Positions 1-11,261 of a stretch of DNA of 64,000 nucleotides are shown here, in pieces (position 1 is the first letter of the stretch; the number at the start of each line of letters is the position of its first letter). A program made the position numbers and the translations under genes. A model generated the notes under the pieces. The model saw only the letters and a program-made list of their open reading frames with translations. It ran no database searches and was not told where the DNA came from. The stretch lies in NCBI GenBank assembly GCA_023653785.1, contig JAMKCH010035364.1, positions 1 to 64,000 of the forward strand, read 5' to 3'. Source of the DNA: Ophioderma brevispina. Its lineage: Eukaryota; Echinodermata; Ophiuroidea; Amphilepidida; Ophiodermatidae.

Positions 1-2188
1 ACCTGACCTACATGTTACTCCAGTGTGAGCAATTGAATGTTTTCATGATCTGCAATTTTTCGCTTTCATGCTGAAAAAATGGTGAAGAAATGAGGTAGAT
101 ATGAAGATTTTTCAACGAGCTGATCCAGAAAGATTTGTCCCTATTCATAAACAAAATAAGGATGAAAACCCAGCTTAACTTTGTACATCACCTTGGTCCT
201 GGGGGTACAATGGATCAGCCGTGAATCTATAGAAGGGTCTTTTCCCCCTTTTGGGATTAGTGGCTCTCTTGCCGGGAATGGTAAAGCCCATTCCAAATTT
301 CTGGAGACTACATGCATGTTGTAATATGTATGTATAAAATCATTGGTCACACTTTGATAGCACATTACTTTGAGGTCCGGGTATTAAATTGATCTGAATG
401 AGGACTACTACGACTACAATAACACCTTTTGTTATAGGTTTTGCATGAGTGCGGTGAAAGACATCTATTAGATTTCAAGCATTTGGTATTCCCGTTTCCA
501 ATCCCAACCGTGACGCGTACATGTGGTGGGAAAACTTCCATTGAGCTATACGTGAAGCTACGTGAATACCCTGTGTAGACTAGTGTTACATAAAGTTACC
601 CTAATACACACATGCACCCGCACAACACACAGCCTTCCAACCCACATATTACAGGTTTTAAGTGACGTAATTTCTAAACGCCTTGAAGCTCGTTATATGA
701 CTTAAAGAGCCAGAAACAGTATTGACTGTAACGATATTATCCCGGGATATTATTTTAAATGGGATCTTTTTTAAGGCTTGTCGTTGAACCGACGTTTTAA
801 CGGCTATCCCCTTTTCCGCTTACATTATCCATACGACAGGGCCCGCTCAAACAAAAAGCCTAGTCGGGCCTTTCCAAAAGGAAAATCCCCGTTTATTTGA
901 TCCCAAGTCAAAGGTTAGGCTTTCACGATTCGATATGCTTAGCCAGTTTTGAAGTATACATGATGCCTAAGATCACAAACATTTTTGTGGCAATTTAGGA
1001 AATAATAGCCAGGTAATGCACCGTGTTGGTAAATATGTTGTGTTTGTTTGTTTGTTTGTTTGTTTGTTGTGTCTGTGTTTGTCTTTTGTTGTTGTTTTTG
1101 CTTTAAAGTGCATTTTTACTATTACATATTTCCGGCAACACCCAACACAAATGACGGAAAATGGTGTACTGCAAGTAACCTCAAGATAACTTCAAGTCAT
1201 TGGAAGATTTGCAAGGCTACAATCGGCCCTATAATTCCTATATTTCGTATGTTTTTACCCTCTTCAAAAATCCCATAAAACTTCTAAACTTCAAACTTCT
1301 AAAATTCCTATATTTTTTTTTCTTCACATAAAATTAATTTATGTTTTTGACCAGGTTTTCCACAAAATTAAAATCACACTTTGTAATTAAATCCGGATCC
1401 TTTGTTTTAATTTTGCACTGTTCCATGGCACTGTTTCTACTACACAAAAGTTACTGCTCAAATGAAATTCCGACTTATCTAAAAAGTTGACATTTATAAA
1501 TACAGTAAAAGAATGTAAAAATATTTTAATTTTAGGTAAACTATTTTCAATTATTAACACTAAAATATTTCAAAAATCTTTGTCTGCCTTTAAGCACAAG
1601 TGGCGTCGCCGATTAACTATGCTTATCTTGTTGGTTATGATGCTGTTGCCTACTGCGGGAAAATCGCAGAATGATAAAAATTCTAATTTTAGCAAGTTTG
1701 ATCAAGACTATAAGCCGATTTTAAAGAATTGTGGTCTTGTGTATTGGGAAGATATTTGGGTCGGAGCTGTCTTTTGTGTGACTGTTTACGCTTTCACATC
1801 CAAACCAAATATCTTTAAGCCCTAAGTTTCCATGGATAAATGAAAAAATATGTAGCTCTCGTCTGAAACCCGAACATTTTGGACACCTTTTGGAGTCCTA
1901 TTAGGAAGGGGCTCATGCCGGATCGTGTCATGGACCTTAAAACAAGTCGAAGAGCGGGTGATGGTGTTTATTCGCAACCTCTTTTGCTTGCCTAATTTAG
2001 TTTCAACCTCTTCTCCCTCACTGAACTACTCCACGTTGTTTTCGTCGTTGTCTTTGCCATTTTATTCAGATCCAGAAATCGCTAGCAACTAACAAAAAGT
2101 TCGCTATAATTATGATTATTATTATAATTATGATTATTAAGTGACCCATGTATTTCTTTTATTTTTTTCAACTTATGCATGATCAAAA
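1..2188. other. Anonymous AT-rich DNA, no supported gene
   Basis: I see no recognisable exon here. The longest open frame (1487-1825, +, non-ATG start) has a basic stretch followed by a short hydrophobic run near its middle, but resembles no family I know. It could be chance or a repeat. The stretch also contains a (GTTT)n microsatellite near 1040-1068 and short ATT-rich runs around 2108-2140. Confidence 0.5.
1040..1068 (+). repeat. (GTTT)n microsatellite
   Basis: About seven consecutive GTTT units can be read directly. Simple tandem repeat with no coding value. Confidence 0.9.
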
Positions 2189-2590
2189 ATGGCAACTAAG
2201 GTCGATGAAGCTTCTTTGCACTTGTCTATCTGCCTCCGAGATTTCGCAACCAAATGACCCTACCATGTCGTCACAGCTACTGCGAGACTGGTCTTTGAAT
2301 ACACACAATCAGGAACAGAGATAATGATGTGTCCGCTTTGCCAGGAGAAAGTCAAGGTTCCTGATGGTGACGTTATGATAATTCAAAACTTGCTTTGAGG
2401 CCCAAAGTCAAGTGAGGCTGCTCATCGTTTTGACAAAAGAAGCAGAGTATTAGCGAGGCACCCACAGTAAAACGCGCAGGACGAAGCTGATGCGATAGCA
2501 AAGTGCAAAGAATGTGACCGCATTTTATGCAAGTTGGTGACAGGCACACATGACAATCTGCCCTATCTACGCGTCATCGTGTGGTATTAG
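2189..2590 (+). pseudogene. TRIM-type RING/B-box pseudogene
   Basis: The region reads as a decayed N-terminal part of a TRIM-family E3 ubiquitin ligase. From ATG 2189 the first frame gives MATKVDEASL and then an ICLRDF segment, which matches the start of a RING finger (usually CxICL.xF), although the first Cys is not present. A second frame around 2266-2283 gives CRHSYC, the central C-x-H-x2-C of a C3HC4 RING. Back in the first frame, 2327-2341 gives MCPLC, the last Cys pair, followed by QEKVKVPDGDV. Near 2501-2550 CKECDRILC...THDN resembles a B-box zinc knuckle. Stops at 2255, 2395 and 2467, at least one frameshift and missing zinc ligands make it non-functional. TRIM families are large in many marine invertebrates. 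Family call is from motif order, not a search. Confidence 0.6.
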
Positions 2591-2979
2591 TGAAGTGAAA
2601 TTTCTTTACAGGTAAGACATTAATATAAAAATGATTGATCGATCGATTCAATAATTATAGACTCACCAAAGGTCCAGGTACTCAAGACCGATGATATCGT
2701 GTCAATATAGCAATATGTTGGTTAGAAGATTACACGGAATATGCATCAGATTTTGTTTTTTTACGCCGGCCCAGTCTGAGAATATTTTTTTATATAAGTA
2801 CCTTTAGATAACTTGTCCAAACTTTATTCATTACATGATACAAAATTTATTTTTAATTTCGCCCCTCTGTTTCATCACCAAATCCCGGAATAAACAGCTC
2901 AGATAATTAAAGTTATATTGCTTGTAAAATAGATGAGAGAGGGTACATATGGAAGTCTTGCCCATATTTAAATATTCTG
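2591..2979. other. Anonymous AT-rich DNA
   Basis: Nothing recognisable beyond AT-rich sequence between the RING relic and the MITE. Confidence 0.5.
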
Positions 2980-3124
2980 CACTGTTAAAAATGTTCTCAA
3001 AAAACGGTCGTTTTAACTGTAAGCCGGAAAACTCGAAAAGTGCAAATAACTGTTAAAAAAACGGTTGTTTTAACTATTGTCAGTCCCATCTACCAGTTTA
3101 AAACGTTTAATTTATTAAACAGTG
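2980..3124. mobile_element. 145-bp MITE, copy 1 (CACTG termini)
   Basis: The segment begins CACTGTTAAAAA and ends TTTATTAAACAGTG, so its termini are inverted repeats. Its centre carries GTGCAAATAACTG followed by an A-run and an AACGG-type motif. The same order of motifs and the same termini occur at 51917-52069, which shows it is a dispersed element. It is too short to encode anything, so it would be non-autonomous. Superfamily not assigned; no clear target-site duplication seen. Confidence 0.6.
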
Positions 3125-3619
3125 TGTAGTAATGGGTCTATTTCGCGTTCAAAAACTAATAAAGGAAAGTCTTGTGAAACAACGGCACTTACCGTCAGTC
3201 TACAGTGATTCCAGTGAGTCGGAATATGTAGGTCATTAGTCACTTTTGGGAAGATCGCGTAGTCCAAGAAAGCCGAAAGAAACTGGTGGGTTTTTTGCGA
3301 AAGTCAATATTACGTTTGCTGATTTTTAAACAAGTATAGATTAAACCATTGGAGTAGGGGGAGAATTACGACCATTTTGAACTGATATGTAGCGCTTTAA
3401 GTTGTTTAAAATTAAAATGAATCGTTGAGGAAATATAAACTTACGGCAGCACTGGTGATGAAAATGCAACAGGATATAAGCATAGACGCGGTTTGTCAGT
3501 AAACCAAAGTCAAAAACGGCATTCGTTAAGTGGCTAGACTAAAACCATTGTTCAAAAAACTGTTTGAAGAGAATTGTTCAGTTTTGAACAGATTATGAAT
3601 GAGTTTTTCAATATGAAGA

Positions 3620-4160
3620 ATTTCCTACTTAAAGCAATAAACAGCAATTTTTGACGAGCACCCCAATTTTCAAAAAATGGAGATTTTTGCATTGTGGTGG
3701 TAATTTGGTCTATGTTAAATATAATGAGGGTAATGCTAAATAATGCAGTATTTGTCATAAAAGAACGATTTTGCAATTAGAATCGGGTATCCCCGATTGT
3801 ATGTAATGGCCGAAGCTGGGAGGAAAGCAAAAATTATGTCCGTCCATGATGAAATAATGTCACCTAACGAAAATGATCCTCTAACTTGACATGCCTGAAC
3901 CGACCGGAACACTAATAATGAGCGGCTATTTGATATGGACGGAGTTTCCAGAGCCCGTGACTGATTATCGGAGATCTCCGATATTAATTATTCTAGTACA
4001 AAATTCCTTATTTTGCGACACTAGAGAGTTTTTGAGCTTTAACCATTCACAGGTATTGTTTACTGGTCATTACCATGCACTGTGCAAAAATCTCAAAAAT
4101 TGGATTTTAAAATTTTGTGGCGCTCTTCAAAAAATGTGCTTGTTATTGCTTTAAAAATGG
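3620..4160. mobile_element. Degenerate palindromic (foldback-like) element
   Basis: The block at 3630-3720 (TTAAAGCAATAA..., then GAGATTTTTGCA) recurs in reverse complement at 4065-4152, including TTTTTGAAGAGCGCCAC against TTTTTGACGAGCACC. Similarity continues weakly toward the centre, where TCGGGTATCCCCGA near 3784 faces TCGGAGATCTCCGA near 3968. The whole behaves as one long imperfect palindrome with many indels. Probably an old foldback/MITE insertion. No coding content. Confidence 0.5.
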
Positions 4161-5589
4161 GGTAAAATGAGGACATGTTGCGTTCGCGGGTTTTTTTAGG
4201 CAACGCCTTTACTTCCTAACTTAAACAACACATTAATACACACAAATATAATATACACATATTATAGAATAATAATGGGAGTAAAAGGATCATATATAAT
4301 AGACAAAATACATACATTCTAGATAACATCACTGATTACAACATGCGAAGTACAACAGCACTAAATTCAATAATACAATTAACGCTCACGATTATAAATT
4401 CAATGTATTGTAATAGAAATTTTCCAGTTCTATGATGATATTTGAAGACGGCACAGAGCTGGAACTTTAATAACTCATATGACGAAAGTTGAGTTCGTTT
4501 TCAAAAAGGAAAAAGAAGATTTGGTGGTTCCCATCCTCTAAAATTTAACTGTACAGTTTTTCAATTACTTAGGGTTCGGTTTTGGTACACCGGCACTTTA
4601 GAGGCATTATGGATATAAATAGTATAAGTTGCGATTGGCTGCCATATATAAAGATGTAAGCACATATTAATGTGGCATTAGGAGTCTAAGTATTACAATT
4701 TTGCATTATTACCACATTATATCCCGGTATTTTAAAACCATAATGGAATGATGAGCTGATGCTGAAATGTATATATATGTCTAGTTTATAACTTGACATA
4801 AACATTATTAGTCATATGATTTGGGTGTGTTCATTTGCGTGTGTGTTGAATTGTTTTTAATTAATGTTGTCGACAGATACATGTCACAGATACGGAACTT
4901 TTCCACATGAACTCGATCTATATATTTTATGGACGGTAGATTAAACAATTAACTATAATTCCATAGTTTAAACTATTAAATTTTAATTTAAACAATTCCA
5001 TATTCATTTTCACAATTTTTTTTTTAAGGATTTTAGTTAAACATATAGTGTAGCTTGGCGTGTTAATCTTGAAATTGAAAAGGTTTGCAATATTTTAATA
5101 ACAATAATCTATCCAAGCATACTTTTTATTGTCAGAACGTTTCTAGTAAAGAGTAAGAGGACCTACAGGCTACAACACCTAGCTTCACAAAATTCAAAAC
5201 TGCACTGGTTTCTATTGAAATTGACAGTGTGATGACATGCGAACTTTATGCGGTCATTATATCATAATGGTTAGTCATGTTGGTACTCATGTTTGGTATC
5301 AAAAGAAAGAGGATATGACTGTTTCTAATGCTACCAAAATCAAGTGTCTGCGATATTCCTGTGTCGTACTAAACGTATTTGTATTTCCCTCCCGAAAAGA
5401 AGGGGTGATTGACAACTTCTGTCACTCTGGCATGGCATCACCCTTTACCTTTTCCTATCCCCGGTGGGGTGGTTTTTGTTTGATTTTTTTTTTTTTTTTT
5501 TTTGCATGAAAGGCGCATAAAATGTCAATTGGCAATTACATTAACTCATATCGACATGGCATGATAGTTGATTTGTAAGTTTAAATGCC
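4161..5589. other. Anonymous AT-rich DNA
   Basis: AT-rich with a poly-T run at about 5487-5503. No exon or repeat I can name. Confidence 0.5.
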
Positions 5590-6276
5590 AATTCCGTGTC
5601 GGCTAATCAAACAGCCACAACGGTAAACAAATCACATAACCGAAGTTAAAAAATTACATTTGTTTGGGTTTTCGAGGTAAAATTACAAGAATGGGCACTC
5701 TTGGGCACTAGGTTTCAGAACGTTACGATTTTGTCGAATTACTTTTAAACGAAAAGTACGATAAAAACTAGGAGTCAATTTAACTCACTTAGACATGCTA
5801 TCGTCCGACTTTTTTTTGGACTGAGACTCAAATTTCGGCTGGAATCGACCATCTCTTTGTTTGCGTCTCCACATGTAACAAACCACCGGGAATCCACCTT
5901 TCTGCGCACAAAGGTCATTACTTTGTTCCTCTGAGTCGTGCCGCCACGAATCGTCAACAGAGGGCCGCTTTCTGTCCTGCGATGCTCATCGGGATAAAAA
6001 GAGTACTCCATGCCGAGAAGTGGCTTGTTGGTCTATATGCTTTTACCATGATTTCCACAGTGATTATTGGGATTAAAAATCGCTTTTGCGTAATGCACTT
6101 AGGGAAGAGCGTTCTCATCTCTCACTACTCTATGATCGATTGCGAAAAAGAATACGATTACAGACCGTCGCGGTGGTATGCACATCTATCCACATAGAGT
6201 GCCTGGCGTTTGTCGAGATGAATAGGTAATTGAATTAGGTAATTTGTGTTTTTCGCGTTGTAGGTCGTTGTCTTAC
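5590..6276 (+). repeat. Dispersed repeat family A, copy 1 (interrupted)
   Basis: The left portion (5598-5740; CAAACAGCCACAAC, then CCGAAGTTAAAA, then GGGCACT...GGGCAC) and the right portion (6198-6275; GTGCCTGGCGTTTGTCGAG to CGCGTTGTAGGTC) both match 58795-58940 and 59450-59525 in the same order and orientation. The middle is much less similar. The copy ends where the 6279-7382 inverted-repeat element starts. Neither copy shows a convincing ORF. Confidence 0.55.
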
Positions 6277-6278
6277 TA

Positions 6279-7382
6279 CAGCCTGTCTCAAAAAAATGGT
6301 ACAATCAAAACCGATTTTTTTCAATATTATTCTCAACATAAGTAATTTGTTTTTGTATATCCATTCAAGAGAAAAGACCGGGCTTTCGAATTTTTGGTTT
6401 CATCTCAATGGCTTAGTTCAATCGAGAGATAACTCCCCAGTTTACTGGGCGGAACACAAGCATCGAGTTTGTGCCACTTCTGGTTGAGTGGAAAAACGTG
6501 AACGAATTAGTTAAATCATAAGTTATCACACTTTGAACAGATAGAAAATTCTTTAAACGGGGATTACTTCATAAAGAAACGCAACAATACGAAAACAGTT
6601 ACATAATGGTGGTAGTTATGATCATTAAGTTCGGGCTTTATATGAAGTGATAACATTCCCACATGCTGTTTTTTGTCAGATGAAACATTAGCGTACAACC
6701 GTCGTACAGCAATCTGGAGGAGAGAATTTCTATGGTCTTGAAGTATCGTAAACGCAAATTCCACCCACACTTTGATATACTTCGCTTCCAAATTCAAATG
6801 TTATTGCCTTCAACACTTAGTTAACGCACAAGATAGTGCAATATTTTAAACCATTTCTTTGGATTTGAGTGTTTATTTTGGTTGCAATTACTTCCTTCTG
6901 GCATGATTTTAATAAAATCGATACAACTTGTCATAAATTCAAAGCTCCATTTCATTGCGTGCAATAAATATTTGTACTGTTTGTTATTATGAAAAGAAAG
7001 ATTTTTATAATTGAACTGATTATGTTGACTATTAAAAGATTGTGTCTCTAAAATTCGACTTCCTTTGTTTACTAATTGACTCTGGTTTTGTTTCTTTTTG
7101 TCCAAGTTGCAATCCTTTTGGTGAGCCTCTAAAGGGAAGGAACGATTAGACGAGAAAGAGGACAGCATGGCGACGGGCGAAACAACTCTGCCCGTGCATA
7201 AAAAGGGGCACAAAATCGATTTTGTAATCGCCCTAAATTGATATATCTCTGGATTGACAAAAGCAAAATGATATGAAAACAACACCACTGGAAAGCCCTT
7301 GTCCTTTGTGTTCTTTATTTTATTGAAATATCAATTTTAACCAATTTTTTTTCTGATTGTACCATTTTTTTTGAGACAGCTG
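6279..7382. mobile_element. 1.1-kb element with TIRs and TA flanks (Tc1/mariner-like, non-autonomous)
   Basis: The left end reads CAGCCTGTCTCAAAAAAATG and the right end reads, in reverse complement, CAGCTGTCTCAAAAAAAATG. Both are then followed by GTACAATC and a T-rich run. Inverted similarity continues for about 200 bp: GGGCTTTC near 6380 and TTTGTGCC near 6470 face counterparts near 7285 and 7205. A TA dinucleotide directly flanks both sides (6277-6278, 7383-7384), the target-site duplication of the IS630-Tc1-mariner superfamily. The open frames inside (for example 6821-7288, minus, 155 codons) match nothing I know and give no DDE motifs. I therefore call it a non-autonomous derivative or an eroded copy. 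Confidence 0.65.
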
Positions 7383-7384
7383 TA

Positions 7385-8950
7385 TTAATGCTAGGTCCAT
7401 TGTGATATACTTTCACATTTTTGTTGTAGAGAGACGGTGATATTAGGTAGTGGGTGAGATAGCGTACAATATCGACGATAAAACTGTTACAAACATCAAG
7501 TTTAAATACTTGTGATTGTATTTAAAAACTTAAGCTTAGAATACTACTACTTTTTTAACTTACTCGCAATTCATATGCAGCGAGACAACAAGAAAAAAGT
7601 GGATGGACTCACCTTCCAAAGATAACCACAGACCATTTTCAGTAGAGAAACGGCTATTCTTGTGGTCCAGTGTGCCATACTTCGGTGTCACCAGAAAAAT
7701 ACGCGATTAGACTTACCATACATTTCCAGAAGACTCGCCATGGTGGGGGTGATGTTGAGAGTTTATTTATCCTTTGGAAGGCCGACCCAGACCTGTTGCG
7801 TAATTTGCCCGATAAATGGGTAAGCTTACTTTGAAAGAAACGTTTGTACCATTTTAGGTGATCGTATCTTTCTTTTCACTAATTGGAGCATCCATTCTGC
7901 ATTTTTATTCTTCAATAACGCAAAACAACCATTATGTTTAAATTTTGGTCACAATTTCAAGAAAAAAAAAGCAAACAATGACCGCTTTTTCTCGCGCATG
8001 ACGTAATTGTTTCGTCCCTAATTTTCAACAATCAATATTTTTAAATATTTCAGTAATAATGTCGCCTTTGGGTCGTCATTGTATGTCATTTCATGGAAAA
8101 AATTCCATGGAAAGTTGTTTCGGAGGAGGATCCCTTTGACCCCCGTTAGCACCAACGGAAAAATGCGAAGACCTTTTTAAAATACTTAAAGACGGGTAGC
8201 CACACTTTGCGCCCCCACTCGCTTGCTGCACCCCAGTTGAATTCATCGCAGGTTTGCGGATAAAGTGCACCCGCTGCTAATTCACCTGGTGCGACAGCAG
8301 TGGTGCGCAAATTGGGCTACCCTTAAAAAACTGTGGATAAGTGCTGGTGTTGTACCCGTAACCGATAGGCCCAACCTGTCTTTATAATCTTAGTAAGGAT
8401 ATGGTCAGACACGTTAGCTGCGTGTCTGCTAATCATGCACAATAAATAATACGCTTAAAGCTTGTTAAATAATATGTATGTACACACGAAGTTTGAATTC
8501 ATCCCTCGCTTGGCATGTATTAATATTACTACTAATGTTCATTACCTTACTCTTAATGATATCAAATACATCTTTACCTTTATACCCATGAATAATGTGT
8601 TTCCATAAACTTCTCGGAGCATCTTTATTGTTTTTAACAAATTTCCACCTAAATTAAATTGAAACGTAATTTGGCTTCCCGCTACATATTGACAGTCTGG
8701 AATGGGTTGTAAATACCAAGACTTTCATTATATACCTGGAAGCCCATACCATGTCTTATGCTTAGAACAGTACTGGTTGAAAAGGGATTATAAGGTCGTC
8801 CATGCCCTCCACTGTAACTCCATGAGGAATCAGTTGGAAAAACAAAAGCTGAACAAGAGTTGGTAGTAAGCGGGGAATTTGGAATCAAATTTCCAGAATG
8901 CTTTCCAAAGATTCTAAATCACCGCCGAACGCTAATTGGAAGTGAGATTA
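7385..8950. other. Mostly anonymous DNA with two weak minus-strand exon-like pieces
   Basis: No gene is supported. On the minus strand 7744-7714 reads CACCATGGCGAG (a good initiation context) through seven codons into a consensus donor (G|GTAAGTCT), and 7700-7613 has a short open stretch that also ends in a consensus donor. A separate minus-strand open frame covers about 8682-8918 and ends in TAG. It is rich in Ser, Tyr, Gly and Pro and resembles nothing I know. All three may be chance. Confidence 0.3.
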
Positions 8951-8959
8951 CTTAAATGT

Positions 8960-9740
8960 AACATCAAACAATATCTCAAAAATGACCAAATGAAAGTGGA
9001 GGGACTACATCGTATTGGTTGTCCAACGGTAAATGCTTAAAGTTATTGAGGCTGAAAAAAGTCGGACATCTTACATGGAAATCCATGATTTATAGCTTAT
9101 CCAGAACGTTTGAGCTTGTGTATCTGTATAGATGTTTGCCCACTTCACCAATCTTCGGAATTGGGGGAAAGAGGGTACATGAAAATGCACCCAACTCTGT
9201 ATAACACCCAACCCCATCCTCCATGTCCTAAAAACAATTGTAAAATATCTTTTACAGCAGGACGCATACATGTGGAGACACAACAGTATTATTAATCATT
9301 ATGTCCAGGAATTTCCAGATAAACCTGAGTACAAACTCCCAAGATAATTTAATATATGCAGATCTTCCTGGTTATATCGTGACTGGAGGTACCCTCCCAC
9401 CAAGCATTTTGCTATGCACCAAAGACCGGATATGATATTATCACAAAAAAACAATACCAAAAGTCCATCCACATTGTTGAGATTACAGTTTCCATTGAAA
9501 CTAAATTCAAAAGGCCCATGAGCTCAAAACATCTCGGTATGAAAAACCCTTCAGTCCGTATTACCAGAAGGGTATAAATGTCATCTTAACTGCAGTGAGA
9601 TTGGTTCCGAGGGTTAGGACACTGACAATATGGCTAGATTGGGACCGAGGTTATTCCCTTTCTTGATGGTAAATCTAGAACAAAAAAGCCAGTTGCCAAA
9701 AATCTGGGCAAAATTGCCCCTTAACATGTGATATTCCAAT
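8960..9740 (+). pseudogene. C-terminal fragment of a non-LTR-type retroelement protein (zinc knuckle + PD-(D/E)xK-like nuclease)
   Basis: Reading across several frameshifts gives the usual order of the C-terminal region of a retroelement protein common in aquatic invertebrates. A segment near 9055-9150 corresponds to the pre-knuckle helix, with LTW and then CLPTSP. A Cys-containing part near 9185-9250 ends NCKISFTAGR. Then come WRHNSIINH at 9271-9300, a D-L-P-G-Y piece near 9363-9380, and RPDMI near 9425. The last piece, near 9455-9500, is VHIVEITVSIET. The RPD...E-x-T order fits a PD-(D/E)xK (restriction-like) nuclease. The reverse transcriptase itself is not present, so the copy is 5'-truncated. 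Stops and indels make it dead. Assignment is from remembered family architecture. Confidence 0.6.
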
Positions 9741-11260
9741 TTGGAAGCCTCGAAAGAGGCCACTGGGTTCCGCCCCAATATGAAATTTAATTATTCTGTC
9801 AATCCGTCGTTGGCTGTCCACCACCCCACAGCTTCCTGGTTTTTCACTTTTATAGTCTATTTGTGTGAGTTGTATTATGATTATTTGTTAATTTATGGGT
9901 GGTGTTTCCCCTGCCTTGTTGCTGTTCTCCGTTTGGAAGTTTCAGTTAGCGTGTCCTGGGTCTATGTATTTTCTTGTTTTTTATATTTAATGAAATAAAG
10001 AATGATGGGAATGATAATGTGGTTAAAAAGGACTTTTATAAACTTATTTTTTGTTTGATTTTTTTTGCTTTTACTCTTATACTCTTTACTTGTCCCTTCT
10101 CTCATTCTATAAAGTCGTGAATCTCGTCTTTAAAATGCAGCAATACGTAGAGATTTTCGAAACGGAAGTGTCAGTAGAACCTCTCCCACAGGTAAGCAAG
10201 GTTATTTCAGACACGCTTTAGAAAAAATCTTCTCCCAGTACCCATCGATATTAAATTTTCCTCTTAAGAATCCACTCAAATTGAATTAGTACAAACCCGC
10301 CTTGTGTACATCAATGTTTTTTAAATTTTAATTTTATTATTTTCAGCCTATCTTAAAAACTGACCTCTACACATGATCGCGGGCAGTCTCACGTTTGAAT
10401 GTCGCCGAGTGAAACAACAGGAGTTTGGTTTTGAACCTATACAAATTGCGGGAAACAATGCCATACACCTGCTGGTGCACATATTTCCACACAGCTGTTT
10501 CTAAATTTGTTTGACAAGGTGTATTCTTGTTTTTCCCGCCATATTGTATAGGTCAACACCAACTTCCTGAGGTTTCATCGGCGACTCTGACCCCTATCCA
10601 TGTGTAGACGTCAGTGACATAATCCCAGGTAAGGTGAGATAGGATAGAGCTTCATCAAGTTAGCTCTGAACAATCGATAGGTGCTATTCACGATGCTTTT
10701 GTTTGGCACACTTGAAAAGCCACTTGTGTCTCCCTTTTTGTAGACGGGTGTGCCGACCAGTTCCACCACTGAATCACTGTGGTCTCCACAGGAGAATATT
10801 TTCAACAAACGGAAGTACTCGTCCGAACCCTTGGCTGAGCAAGGAAGGTATAAACGAGCTCCCTTTTGGTACAACGGTTACCGGTGATTTTTAAACGTTT
10901 TGTTTCAATTTAGAATTCGAGCTGGTAATGGGAAAAATGGATCGTTTATTTTAGTGAACACAGCAATCAAATGTTTGTTAAAATAGGAAAATGTACAGAA
11001 GAACTTAGTATAAAGTTCTATTTTAAACGACATTGAGAGGTCATTTGAGGCATTGTGTCATAAAGTCAAATACTTAATATTTCCTGTAATTCCTGTACTT
11101 ACACAAAGATAGACCGTCAGCCCAGAAGGTTTTGGTTAGACGACGAGATCCAATACTTATCCGGGTAAAATCAGAGAAAAATATAACTTTTGAAAATAAG
11201 AATCTGCCAGTAGACCCTTTGTGCGTGTAGCCCCAGGAAAGGGGTAAAGTTACTATGGGG
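9741..11260. other. Anonymous DNA with one possible short exon
   Basis: No supported gene apart from the exon-like segment at 10135-10191 described separately. Open frames around 10611-10894 on both strands match nothing I recognise. Confidence 0.4.
10135..10191 (+). other. Possible coding exon with consensus donor
   Basis: ATG at 10135 opens 19 codons (MQQYVEIFETEVSVEPLPQ) that run straight into CAG|GTAAGC at 10191/10192, a good splice donor. A long pyrimidine-rich tract lies just upstream (10064-10113), followed by AAG, so this could instead be an internal exon beginning near 10114; the frame is open back to that point. The composition (acidic, few rare codons) is more protein-like than the surroundings. 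I recognise no family and see no partner exon. Confidence 0.25.
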
Positions 11261-11261
11261 G

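Noticed and set aside
6821..7288. 155-codon minus-strand frame inside the TIR element as a transposase
   Set aside because: No DDE/D-type blocks or helix-turn-helix pattern; part of it lies in the inverted terminal region.
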